From Diadema setosum (Eukaryota; Echinodermata; Echinoidea; Diadematoida; Diadematidae): a DNA stretch of 64,000 bases. Each line of letters opens with the position of its first letter. Within the stretch, counting starts at the first letter, position 1. The stretch covers positions 20,773,047-20,837,046 of the forward strand of contig CM067072.1 of the NCBI GenBank assembly GCA_033980235.1. Reading direction: 5' to 3'. Below are positions 47,901 through 61,031 of the stretch, one piece after another. The position numbers and the translations under genes were made by a program. The notes under the pieces were generated by a model. The model had not been told where the DNA came from and did no database searches. It saw nothing but the letters and a program-made list of their open reading frames with translations.

Positions 47901-50900
47901 TAGTTTTATCTTCCTTTCTGTACAACTTGCCTTTATGTTGCTGGAAAGACACTAACTTTGATGGCTCCCCCCAAAAATAATAATAATAATAAATAGAAGA
48001 AAAAATACCACCATCACAAAACAAAAACAAAAATCATATGCAATAATGACTGTTCAATCAATTCTAAAACAGAAACTGAAACCAAAAAAAAAAAACCCAA
48101 CTACTTATTTATTGGGAAATTGCGGTTGAAAGTTTACAAGAAAGGATATATAGGTCCCTGTTTGTGACTAAATGTTTGCAATAATTAAGATATACCATAC
48201 TGGGTGTGGTATGCTGGCTCTTTGATGCCATAGTAACCACTTACCTCATCGGTTGGGTCAAGCTCATTGAGCATGACAATGACAGGACACTTCAGGTCAA
48301 AGACAAGTCGCCACATGTCCACTACTGTATTGGGCAAGGGAGCCTGGGTAGCTACAAAGACATCTTTGTGTGTGAAAGTCTGGAAAAAAAACCGCAAGCA
48401 GAATTGTTACAGAGGAAGCAATGTAGCAATGATAAAAGGTAAACTTGTATTGTGAAGGAACTGCCAACAGAACTCGTATATGTGACAGCAGTAGTACTAG
48501 AAGCATTATTATTGATGGTAGAAATGACATTTCAGTGCTAGGAGAAGTTTGTTTTTAATCTCTGCCTGCTTTTTTTAAGCATTTCAGAAACCCCAATTGA
48601 CACGCACTGAAAGTAAATAAACTTTACTGCCACATCCACATATGCAATGGATATATGCCCAGAAGACACCGGGACATAATTTTATCCAACTGGAGTCATG
48701 AACATGCCTGCTCAACATCAAGGCAAGAGAATAAAGCGAAGTACCATTATGGGAATTTAAAATGAAAAAGTAACAGATGTACTGGTAGAGGCAGTATAGT
48801 CAAGCTGTAGTTGTATCACAAATCACCATGACAGTACAAGCAAAACCACTGATGGCAGAAATACTTTTGTGGTTGCATGAGAGATTCTGCAGTGAGCGGT
48901 CTTAGAATAAGTTTTATGCAAATCTATTTCAGAGGATTTCTATTAGTTTGGTGTTGTGTATGTAACATTAATGCGTTATGTATAAAGAAAAGTAGGACAC
49001 TATCACATTATATTCTTTGTATAATTGTGCCCATGCATCCCAAAACCTTCAAAAGAGTCATACAGGTTGCTTTTGCAGTATCGATTACCCTGATTAATCA
49101 TACACATATCAACTCCAGTGATTTTTAGATTCTTGTGGATTAGATAAGGTTACCTTTTTGATTTAAATTGCAGTGTTGAAGCATTAAATGAAGCATATAA
49201 AGTTGTGTTTTAATTGACAGTTTTGTAAAACTTTTCTGTTGTGAATTGGTTGTCTTTATTTTCAACACATGATGTAGGACCTACACTGTATGGCCCGAAT
49301 TCTCAAAGGTGGAATAACTTTATTACACCGCTTATTCCGCCGATTTATTATGCAAATCAGGCCCTCGTGACGTAAAATGACGCGATTTCTTCTCCTGAAT
49401 CTATTGTCAATGGTGGAATAACTATTCCGCGGAATAGTTATTCCAGCTTTGAGAATTCGGACCTATGTGAAGAATTAGCATTAAACTCATCCATACAAAA
49501 TTTGAAATTAGTCAAAATTTAGCTTTGCCACTGAAACAATTATAAATGGATTGTTGATGAGTGTATCAATCACAGTAGCTTTCATGGACTTTTAAATCCC
49601 AAGTTTTAGATTTTGAAAAAAATACGGATGGTTTCACAACTGGACAATGAAAATCATTGAATAAGCCATGCATCTTTTTAGCTGACAAAACATACTTTCT
49701 TATTTGAACACAAGGGCAGACATGTAAACAACTCTTAACAAAAATACACATTCCTCCATAAACTTCATCAGGTTTCCTAGTTCTGGAAATGGGAACCTAC
49801 AAGCCTGGAATGAACATTGATGAGGTGATTATATTGATACTCACATTCATAAATGATGCATTGATGTAATCAGTAGAATCTTCAAGTCCTTCTGAGACAA
49901 GGCAGGGTCTCTTTGTCTCCACTTAATGTACAAAGAAGACAGATAGCAAGCAGAAATCATGATGGCACATATTGCCCAGGAGCAGAATAATGCCCCCTCC
50001 CACTCTCTCCATCAGCAACAAATGCTTCACATTATATCCACACTGTATGTCACGACTGATAACCAAAAAAAAAAAAAATCTTTTTTTTTTATCAGATTGA
50101 AGGACTGTTGATTATTTAACAAAATATAATATGTACTAAAATATGTATGCCAGTAACAGCTGTGTCATGGATGACAGTTTTACTCATAATTTGAACTAAA
50201 GAAAGCATGTCATATCTTCTCTACTACATGAAACATAATTTACCCTTATAAGTGCTGTTCCACTTTTTAAATTTGTGAATGATCAAACTAAAACAGTTAA
50301 AATGCAAGGTTACAAGAGAACAAGAACCCACAGTACTGAGAAAAGGAAAGATTAACATATTTTATTGTGTTTGCTAATGTGAAGTTATTCATTCTTTACG
50401 TTTCTTGCTGACATTATCTCTTGAAAGGGATTTCTCTTTTGTTTCTAGCAAGACAAAAATGTAAGGGCAGATTTGTTTTCAATTATTTTCTTTAAAACTT
50501 TAAAAGGCAGGTTCCTTCATTCGAGTTGCCTTGACTCACATGGCAAGATGTCTTGGAATCTGTTCTTGTTCTTGTTTTGAGGCATCTTTCCTCCCTTGAA
50601 GGCGTTGCTAGGAGGAACTGGTGCTAGTATGTCAAGCAACTGAAAAAGAAAAGATTCTGTCACGTTAAAAGGGCTTTTCCTACATTGTACTTTGTAGAAA
50701 GGAAATGGATGGTTCTAAATTCAACATGACGACTGCAGGTGAAGTGTCAAGTCATCACAATGACAAAACATGTCTTTTGACAAGTCAGCTACGCTCCGTC
50801 AATGTCTGTACAGCAAGTTCATGCAACATGCCACCACAAAAAGTTTGGTTTTAAGAAGATCTCGCAGGAATACTTTTCTCTGATTTTGTTTTGTTTTTAT

Positions 50901-53900
50901 TATTTCCCCAAAGTGATAAAGCAGAACTCTTCTCTGTTATTCTAAAAGTCATCAACACAAGCCTTGCCTTGGCATTGGTGTTGAACTTTTTCTCACCTCG
51001 TATTCTAACTGAATGTTAGTTTTCTTTGTCTTTGGGTCCATCCTGTTGAGAGTTTCTAGCTTCTTCTTGAACTGTGACACAGGAATATTGTTGGTCTGGC
51101 CCGACATGTAGATCTCAAGAAGAGCATTGTAGATGAACACATATTGATCCTGTGCAGGGAGGACATCAAATCTAGTGGGCTAGTAATAGTAAGAGGTCAT
51201 TCCTTTCATTTGAGTTTAAATTCAGATTTAAATCAGAGTTTTCTGCATTTAACATATTACAAATGAAATATAATATTCACTTTTCTTTTCTTTTTCAAAA
51301 ACAGTAAGACATACAATGAGAATATTCAAACAAAAATAATATTACTCAATAGTCAGATAATGGATTCGAAAGGAATGTTGATTTGTTGCTTTTCAAATTG
51401 AGGGAAAAACAGTGGTCTGACTGACTTATGTAATAGAATGTGTTGGTGGAATCACAGTGTGAGAATAAACCTACCTTCGTGATAGATTATAAAAAGAACG
51501 CAAATAACAAAAGTTTTGAATTTTAAATCTTAAAATATCACTATGATGACATGAAAATGATGAATAAAGACAACATGACGAAGGAAAACTGTCTCAGCGT
51601 CAACGTATTGATTTTCATACCACAGAAAGTTTATATCAGGAATCAAAATCAAGCAACAAAAAAAAAAAAAAAACAGTTTTCCCATGTTGCCTTCACACTC
51701 CGTACAGAAGATCGCACAGAAATGTTTGAAGTGCATAAAATTATCTGAAATGTACCCATAATTAATCAAGAAGTCATTTTGAACATTTGAACTTTTGACA
51801 TTGCAGCACATGTGTGCATGCATCGCGCAGCACACGTAGACAATGATTGGACAGCATTTTGATGAATGGCCTACAGTTTATGTACAGTAAATAAACAAGA
51901 TTCATGTTGAATGGAAATGAAGATTGTGATTGACAAATGTGATTTCAAAAAATGGCATCCAGCAGATTTTACAGTTCAATGATCATTCTGACAAGGGGAT
52001 ACTTACTACCAGTATTCCTGAGCGAGACCAAGCAAAGTTGGAAAAGTTATGTTGATGACATATTATGAGATAATAAGATCACAAAATTCATACAGAAATT
52101 GTTCACCAAACAAATGAATAAATACAGCTGTGATAAAAAAAAAAAAAAAAAAAAATTGAGATCTTCGGGTGTGCTGCAGATCACCTAATGTAGGTATTCC
52201 CGCCCAATTTTATCAGATTTGCATTCGATTAACAATGCAATCATTCAAGTTCGAATGAATTTGAATGATCACCGAGATCAACATTCAAAAAGGCCACTAG
52301 CTCATTCAATTTAATTTCATCAGCATATGATTTCATGAGTTTTTCAAATAAACGCATAAAAAGGGCGTTAAAAATAAAAAATGAACGTGCAACGCATTCA
52401 AATTTGCATCAGCTCAGCCGTGAAGAACGTTAAGGAATTCAAATTCACGATAAGGCAAACATTTATAACACATGGACAGTGTTTGTCGTTGTTGCCTTTA
52501 CTCTTTGAAGTTACTCATTTGTTTGAATATACAAACTCAATGTGCCTTGAAATGGGGATTTTGCCTGATAATAGCTAATAGCTTCCACTAGTCCACTTTC
52601 AAACACATACATTTTATTTACGCAGGACTTACGCGGCAGCTGGAGCAGAGTATACATGAATATCTTGAATATGAACAGATCTATAGTGAGCGAAGCATTT
52701 GACAACCAGCAAGAGTAGGCCTATATTACTGGCAAAAACCTTGGATGAAACAGGTCCTCAGCAAAGCCGATTGTGGCATCTTGTCATACAGACACGGGGA
52801 ATGTAGGAATGGAATCCAAAATTTAAATATTAAAAATGGACGTGGACATACAAGAAATTATGATGTATGACCATTCTCTATAAAATTAATGTTACATCCG
52901 TTTATCCCCTAATTGAAAGTGGAATAAAGGTTGACAGGAAAGAAAACGGTAGAGCATACATAAAATACAATTAAGATTAACTAATTAAATGAAACTTTGA
53001 AATGAAAATGAATTCCTAACCAAAAATAACAATTGAAATGAACCATGGGAGTAGATCAGTGACAAAAATTGCTTTAATTTGAACGCCTTTTCCTTAAATC
53101 AAATGCAAACCTGGAAATCCTGTAATATTAACGACAATTGAAACTACACTATCCGCCATGTGGCACATATAGACCAAATTTTAAGCAATCTGCTGTAACA
53201 ATTATAATATAGGCACCCTCTAGCCTGTGACAACAACTTCACATATTTAAAGAACAAGAAAATAATGAACGGGAACTTTAAAAGAGTGTTGCTTGCAAAG
53301 GCAAGATGGTGAAAACTGACAAGAATGTGAGCAATTCCATTATCATATCAATCCCTCTGGAATGGAGTGTCTCAGTTAATTCTTCACCAAACAAAGTATT
53401 AGGCAATTAGGCCATCTTAGTATACTTCGTAAAAAAAGAAAAGGAAAAAAAGGTGAATGTCTGGTATTGCAAGCTGGTAAATATACAGTATAAAGGTTTT
53501 TTTCTTGTTCCATTTCAATAGACTATATCAAAATCACTTTAATACTCTAGGGCAACTATTCAGCCTGAAGAGAATGTCAAGAAAGATTTGAAAGCTTGTC
53601 TACTAAATTATCTTCCATGTCACACTCTCTTGCCTGTGTTTGTATCATCTCGATACGGTTTTCTCTCATCTGGTTGACAAAGCCAAATACGTCCACCTCT
53701 CCAGTCTCTTGCATCATACACAGCATGTTATAGAGGGTGAGGAAGGTGCCTGTTCTTCCTGCTCCAGCACTGCGGGGAAGAGAAACCAAAAGCAAAGAAA
53801 GTCTTATTCAGCCATTGGCATACGCAGCAAATGACAATTCTGTGGTCCATCAACAGCGAACTCAGCATGTTGAACCAGACATAGGAAAACAGTCAGAATT

Positions 53901-56900
53901 TGTGAAGAATTTCGAATGACAATGTACAAGTATAACCTGGAGATTTATGCTAGTACATTTATAGGACATGAGATATCTGTGAATCGTACGGCAAAATGCC
54001 AGATTTCTGAAATAATTTCTGAAATACAGTGTAGGATCAGTCTACACCAGTGATACATCATGAAAAATTAGAAAACACAATTCTCAGATGAACAAGTAAA
54101 AACTGAAACAAACTACATTTTATACTATTTTTTTTTTTTACCTGACAAAAGTAAAGAAGAAAAAAAAAAGAAGAAAGAAATGTCTGTTGTCATGCATCAG
54201 AAGTGTATCTCGTAGGTCATTAAACTACAGGGGTTAAAGGTGAATTCCAGTCCAAATATGATTTAGTCTGATAAGAAAGAGTAAAATATTACGAGTTCAA
54301 CGGTATAAACTTGATCAAAATCGAATGAAAAAGAAGAAAGTTATGACATTTTGAAATGTCGTATTTTTTGGGGGGAAACAGTTTCTGAACAGTCAATAAT
54401 TATGAATATGCAAATGGCAAAGTGAGCATGACATTCCCTCACAACTTACCATATAGTATGTACATAAGATTTTGAAATTTCCAGTTTTTCATTCAAACGC
54501 AATTATGCCAGAGGCTCAAATCCTCATATATCTATCTAACAGATCACTATTCTGAAGTTATTCAACCAGGAATAACGTGATATTTCAGACTTCAATAACA
54601 TAAACAATGAATTTTCGTCATTTTTTTGTACACAATCAGTGGAAAATTGTGAGGGTATGACATGTTTAGCTCACTCATTTGCATATTCATACGCACTGTA
54701 CAAGAGCGTGTTTTGGAGAAATTATCAAAACTTCACAATTTCATAACTTCCTTAGTTTTCATCCAGTCAAATTTTTACAGTTGAATTCGTAAAGTTCTAC
54801 TCCTTTTTATCGGACTAACTTTATATTTGGACTGGATTTCGTCTTTAAGAGCATGCTATGATGGAACTCCATACCAAAGAAATAAACATTTAACATGCAG
54901 CCTTTGACCAAATAAAGGCAAAAAATTGGAGCAGCATTGCCTAAAACAATGAGGGGTTTAAAGTTTTACCGTATGATGCACCTCCATCTATAGTAATAAA
55001 CATTGGTAGAAAGCTGAACAAGAAATGTAATCAATCATGCTGGCTAAAGGCGGAACATTGGAAGAAGCATCACCAAAAGTTACAGGGGTTCAAATGTGAT
55101 TATGATTAAACCTTTAATCAAGCCTGATAACAAGCAAGGGCATTACTGCTAAAACGTTCTTCATGATACATCCGCACACTAAATGTTTGAACTATCACTC
55201 ATGGCCATTATTGCGCACACAAATGCGATGCAATTGCTGATTGTGGTGTTTGCATAGCAATCAATGCCTTTGTTTTATGAAGTAATGTAATTTTACCCAA
55301 TAATTGTTCTCAGGGTAGGAAAAAAAAACCCTCCTATTCATACTATTGTCTTAAGAGAGGTATCATCTAAATGACGACCTGCGATGGTTGCTGATGAATG
55401 AAAGTGATCTGTGAAGAGGATAGAGCACATAATCATTATAAACTTACCTGCAGTGTACCAGCATTGGTCTAGCTCTATCAGCTGGAGACATCGTGGCATG
55501 GTGATGGAGAACAACTCCAACAAAGTCAAGGAGAGTGGTGTAGTACTCTGGAACCCCCATGTCAGGCCAGGACAAGTAGTGGAACTGGGTTACCGCTCTC
55601 TTCTCTCCATCTCTTCCCTGCTTAAATAATGAATGAATGAATAAATAAATAAATAGATAAATAAATAAATAAAGACATGAATACATAAATGAATAAATAA
55701 ATGAATAAGTGAATGAAAGTGTACATACGGTTTGGATGTCATCTTGGGATGTGGTGAATGCAAACTGAGCCTTTGGGAGATTAAACACAATCTTTTGATA
55801 CTAATACACCGGAATAGCTTTTCAATAAATGTAATTCTAATTCATGTTTGAAAGCATAAAAAGATGCACTCTGAGATATTTTGAGAGGCAAATTGCTCGT
55901 CTGTTAAGGTCCTGTTAAACATAATCTATATTTTTAGTGAAAACTGTGTGAATAAATTGAAGATGACATGATAATATTTGCTCTGCCGAGTGGGATAGGT
56001 ATGAATCAAAATGGTTTCTTTTGAACATATCCTGAAAAATTGTTGGTTATCTATCCCTTTCCATTTTCATGTCATTATTAAATTCAAATCAAAACATGGC
56101 AAACTCAACAAGGCAATTTTTCCACATTTCTGTCACAATATATTTTCAAAGGAGAGAACGAGGGGGAGGAAAGGGGGAGGGTGGAATTGCGATAAAGGGT
56201 CTTTTGTGTGTCAAGCTGGCCTAGCTACTGTGAAGCAAATCAACTCCTAACCAAGGTCCTGTCCTGTAATATGTCTTCTGTTTTAATAAATTTTCAGTTG
56301 TTAAGCGGTGTAACTAGCTTGCATTCTAATTGAAGGAAAGATCTGCTCTACAAGAGTGCATGCCTTACCTGCTTCACAACCAATTCCCTGATGGTACGAT
56401 CAGAGTATGTTTGTTCCTTGTACGAGAAAATGGAGAATTTTCCGATGTTGATGGATAGTGACTCCATGGGCCAATATTGCTCGCATTGGTCCTACATGAA
56501 AAATGGATTTATTTTTTTTTTTTAGATACATGTACTTTCTTTACAGTCACTAGATAAAACTTTATCATAGCAGTTATCAAGCAGAATAGTCCATACAAGA
56601 TCAGTTATTAACACTGCCAATAAACCATTCAAGGTGTGTTCTGAGCTCCCAGCAAGTCACATCTAGAAATGTTGCTATTGTGACTGGTATGCCTCTGCAG
56701 TAATGCATGATTCCCGATCCTAAGAGGTCTAGAGGCAATATAAGGTGTCAGATGACAGTTTCACATAACGAGCAAAAACAAAACAAAAAAACAAAAAACA
56801 AACAAAAACAAAACAAAAACAAAAACAAAAAACGGAGGCATATGAAATTAAGTTGTACAAAAATTTTACAATATAAGTTTATACAGTTCTGTTGCAGATG

Positions 56901-58957
56901 CACAGAAGTGCGCAACAGTTTCATTAAACTTTATGAATGCTAGAAATTGATTTACAAGTTTGTTTTTTACAGTTTTGTGGTCAATTTTGTAATGCATAGT
57001 CACAATCAATGTTCACACAATACACACATTTTATCATCTTATGAACATTATTTAAAATAAAAAATAAACCGACCTTTCCATCCTCAGCCAAATTTGTCAC
57101 CATGACAATGGTTTCAACATTTTCCTGCCATATCATCCTCCAGAAATCAGTCAGTGATGCCTTGTTTGGTGCTACAGGACAAAGTAATTGGAAATTTTAC
57201 CGTAATAAACATTTACAGGAAGTTAAGTTTGAACTTATCATTACAAGATGTTGTTTTTGATTTTAAAATAATATAAACTATAGAACAGTTAAATATTCAA
57301 TATGATATTAAACACAATTGACGGGGAATGCATTTTTGATTTTAGAATAATATAACCTATAGAACAGTTGAATATTCAACATGATATTAAACACAATACG
57401 GGGAATGCATTTTTTCGAATTGCATGATTCCCGTAACATGGCAAGATTACAATAAGGATGATTATCGTACTTCTATTTACATCCACATTGTAATTGTGAA
57501 CATGAAATACAGGGCATAGCAATCACCAAGAAATGTGAATGTACCTATGGGAGAACAAATTGTGTGATGCTGTTTTCATCTCTACCCCTATTTTTTAGTT
57601 ACCCATGCCATAACATGGCATGTCATACAAATGCCATATGCATACGATTCAATCGATATATTATGAAGGAGTAGTATAAGAACTGAAATGGCATTAGCAA
57701 ACAATTTACATAGCAGCATCCCACAGACTCTTTAGTTTCTTACCTTGTGATGCAATAAACACCTTTTCCTCTCTGTAATTCTGTTCAAAGGAAAAATAAT
57801 TTTTTTTTTTTTGTAATATACTGGCCTTTCCATGAGAAAGGACTGTTTTTTGTTTTTGGAAGCATGCAAATATTTGCTTGGAATGATGAGTAAAATGTCT
57901 TTAAACTATAAACCAGGGGAAATGATATCAGAACACTGTCTTCTCTATTTTGTTCATTATGTCATTCATTTAATTAATCAAATAGGAACCAGAAATGTTA
58001 TTTCACATTATTCTCCTTGGGGCCTGTAGGTCTCCACAACATCTTTGCAATATGAGACAATGGCTTCATTAATGGTTGGCAAATAATCACTTTCGTATAT
58101 ACCAAATGTTATGACAATACTTTAATCCATTTTAAAGATATGGGCAAAAATGAAACTCTAGCATTTTCTCTTGACCTTTGACCCTATGGCCTAAAGCTTT
58201 TCCTACAGAATTATTGTGCAGTATGCCTATACACAAATTTGCACATAATTTCTAAGGTACAAATCTGTATCGAGAAAGTAACGTAATTTCACCATCTAGT
58301 AGTGTAATTTCACATTATAATTTGACATTTGACCTTCAACCTCATGACCCCAAACCAAAACCTCCCAAAAGAATCCATTACCAAGAAGTACATGTACTAC
58401 ATGTCATGGAGATACTTTCAGCCATTTGGAGTTTAATATGGAGAAATAAAATTGATATTTTAGCATTTTGAATTGACATTTGACCCTTAAAATTCGACCC
58501 TTTGCCCTAAAACTTTCTCTAGAGAATCTCTACGTGATGATACATAACATATGCAATAAAAAGTATAAGAAAAAGTATAAGATACCTTCATTGCAGAGAT
58601 ATAGGGAAAATTGAGACTTTTTAGTATTTGACCTTGACCTTTGACCTTGAACGTGTGTGGCAACAAGTTACAGTCAAAGGCATAGCTTTGTTCACATATA
58701 CATACATAAATGCATGCCAACTTTTATTGGGATATACTTGAGAGGGTGCTTATTCCGTTTGTCCACAAAATTGACAAAAGGATGGGTGGAAAGGATGAGT
58801 GGGAAGGATGGGTGGACGACCAAAGTGAAAACGAATGTCTCGGGCAACACTTCATGGCGGGGGCTTAAAAAAGAAAAGAGACACCTTAAACCACCACATA
58901 CATGCAGTGATAGTTCCAGATATGTATACTTCTGTTGCTCTTTTCTGAAATAATATG

Positions 58958-59055
<98 letters not shown>

Positions 59056-61000
59056 CAAAACTTTCCCCTCTTTCAGAATACACAAGTCACAATGTCGATC
59101 TACTTGATACCAAATCATAATATGATTTAGTGTCATGTAGAGTAGATCGACATCATCATATTACTAGTATGATGTTCATCTCTGTAGAATGTAGAAATGA
59201 TACTCACATTGACATAGTTAGCATTGTAATAATCTGAGTGAGGATCGCCATCAGTAGTCTGCAGAACAACTCTGGAATGATCGTCTGCCCAAGAACCAGA
59301 ATCACAAGATTAAAAGATTTTTATGGAACATAAGTTTCTGGTATCGTTTAACCACCCACCAATGTTGTATGACATCATTATTGCAGGTTGCAACAAAGAC
59401 CATAAAATCTATCTACTCTGAAATGTACAAGATTTCTCTGGCATTAGATGTATCATTTTGTACACAAGTTGCCACTCAAAGTCTTCTTCATTCACAATGA
59501 AATGTGTGTCAAATGTGAAAGAGAAAATTTATTTCTATCAATATACCTTCATGAACTAATGTGCATCATAACACCAGGGCTCAACACCGTTTTTATTAGT
59601 TTTTTTTTTTTATGTGGCTCAAAGGTGACCCAAAGTGAAATGAAATATAATGATTAATTTTTTAAACTTAGTCACCGATCGGACCACCAGGAGATAACAT
59701 TTTAATGACCTAACATCAAATTCCTTTTTTCAGTGGCCCTAGGCCACCGCAAATGTACTGTCAATAGTAACCTACGGCTAAAGTTATTTCATGATTAGTT
59801 ACACATATTCACGAAATGCATCATCTACACTGCCGTAACTGAATGTCATTTAGAGAGTTGGTACATGCAAATTAAGGTCCACAATGTAAAGACGCAATTT
59901 ATGCATCCATAACACACATCGAACTTAAGCAGGAAAGTAAAAGAAAGTAGTTTTATGCTCTCTTATGGATTGAAAAATTCCAATAATCAATGAAAGAGCA
60001 TCCCATTTAACATTGCATTTCAGCATATACCAGTAGTAGCCAACAAACAGCACAATACATGCATGGTTGGCATATTTTCAAAATATACTGTGTATGTTCC
60101 ATCATATCGAAATCTAAATATAACTTAAGAAGGCTTCCAGTCCCACAGATTTTGTTATAATGTGAGTGCACTGTAACACAAACAAGGACCAACTATAGTT
60201 GTGAAAAGAAGTTTGCATAACAACTAATACAAACATTGGCAAAACATTGCATTGCATTGATATAAAGTAAAACAAACAAAGAAACAAACAAGACATTCAA
60301 TGTTTGATTTCAATTTGATTTCACATGAAACTGCCATTCCAGTATTTCCAAAATGTTTTGGTTCAAGCTTGAAGCATAAGAATCTCTGAACTTAAACACA
60401 GCTGCAAACACAAACAAACGCATGCAGAAGTTAACATGTTGAATATTGAAATAATATTCAACTGTACTGCTGGCAACACTTTATACATGAGCAAAGTAAT
60501 TTATCAAACCAGACCCCATTTAGGAACAACATACACCTAATCACTTAATTCATTTACCCTGACAAAACATGTTTGTAAAACACATGTATGTGAACACATA
60601 CAAGTAGGTTCCTATAGTCTATGCCAATCCACTTGAACAATTGAGTAAAAAAAGGAATGTTGCTTTGGCAACTGGTATGTCTCCACTATAGTTCATATTT
60701 CTCTCATAAGGTCTACAGAACATTATTGTCCATTGTTGTACATTTGCAAATAATCACTATCTGGTAATATAGCAATTTTCATGACAATGCTTTGAGCCAT
60801 TTTCAAAAATGGGGACATTCATCTAATTTCTCTGGACTTTTCACTCCAAGACCAAGTCATCCCCACCTAAACCACTGTGTACCAATGCATGTATTCACCA
60901 AATTAATTATAAGCGTATTCATTAAGTGATTTCTAAGGTACGATATACTATATGGAGAAAATATTGTAATTTCACCCGTAATATATTTCTTCTCTCTCTA

Positions 61001-61031
<31 letters not shown>

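Larger units (their letters stand above)
57781..59207 (-). other. PTP intron 3 with DR1-like array and TA repeat
   Basis: Holds the TTGACCTTTGACC-type array (58030-58870) and a TA microsatellite (58953-59056), described separately. Confidence 0.7.

Noticed and set aside
48297..48530. Read-through minus-strand frame over PTP exon 13
   Set aside because: Out of the exon's frame; the exon itself is fixed by the [11 protein letters not shown] block and splice sites.
58852..59136. 94-codon minus-strand Tyr/Ile frame
   Set aside because: It is the TA microsatellite read as protein.
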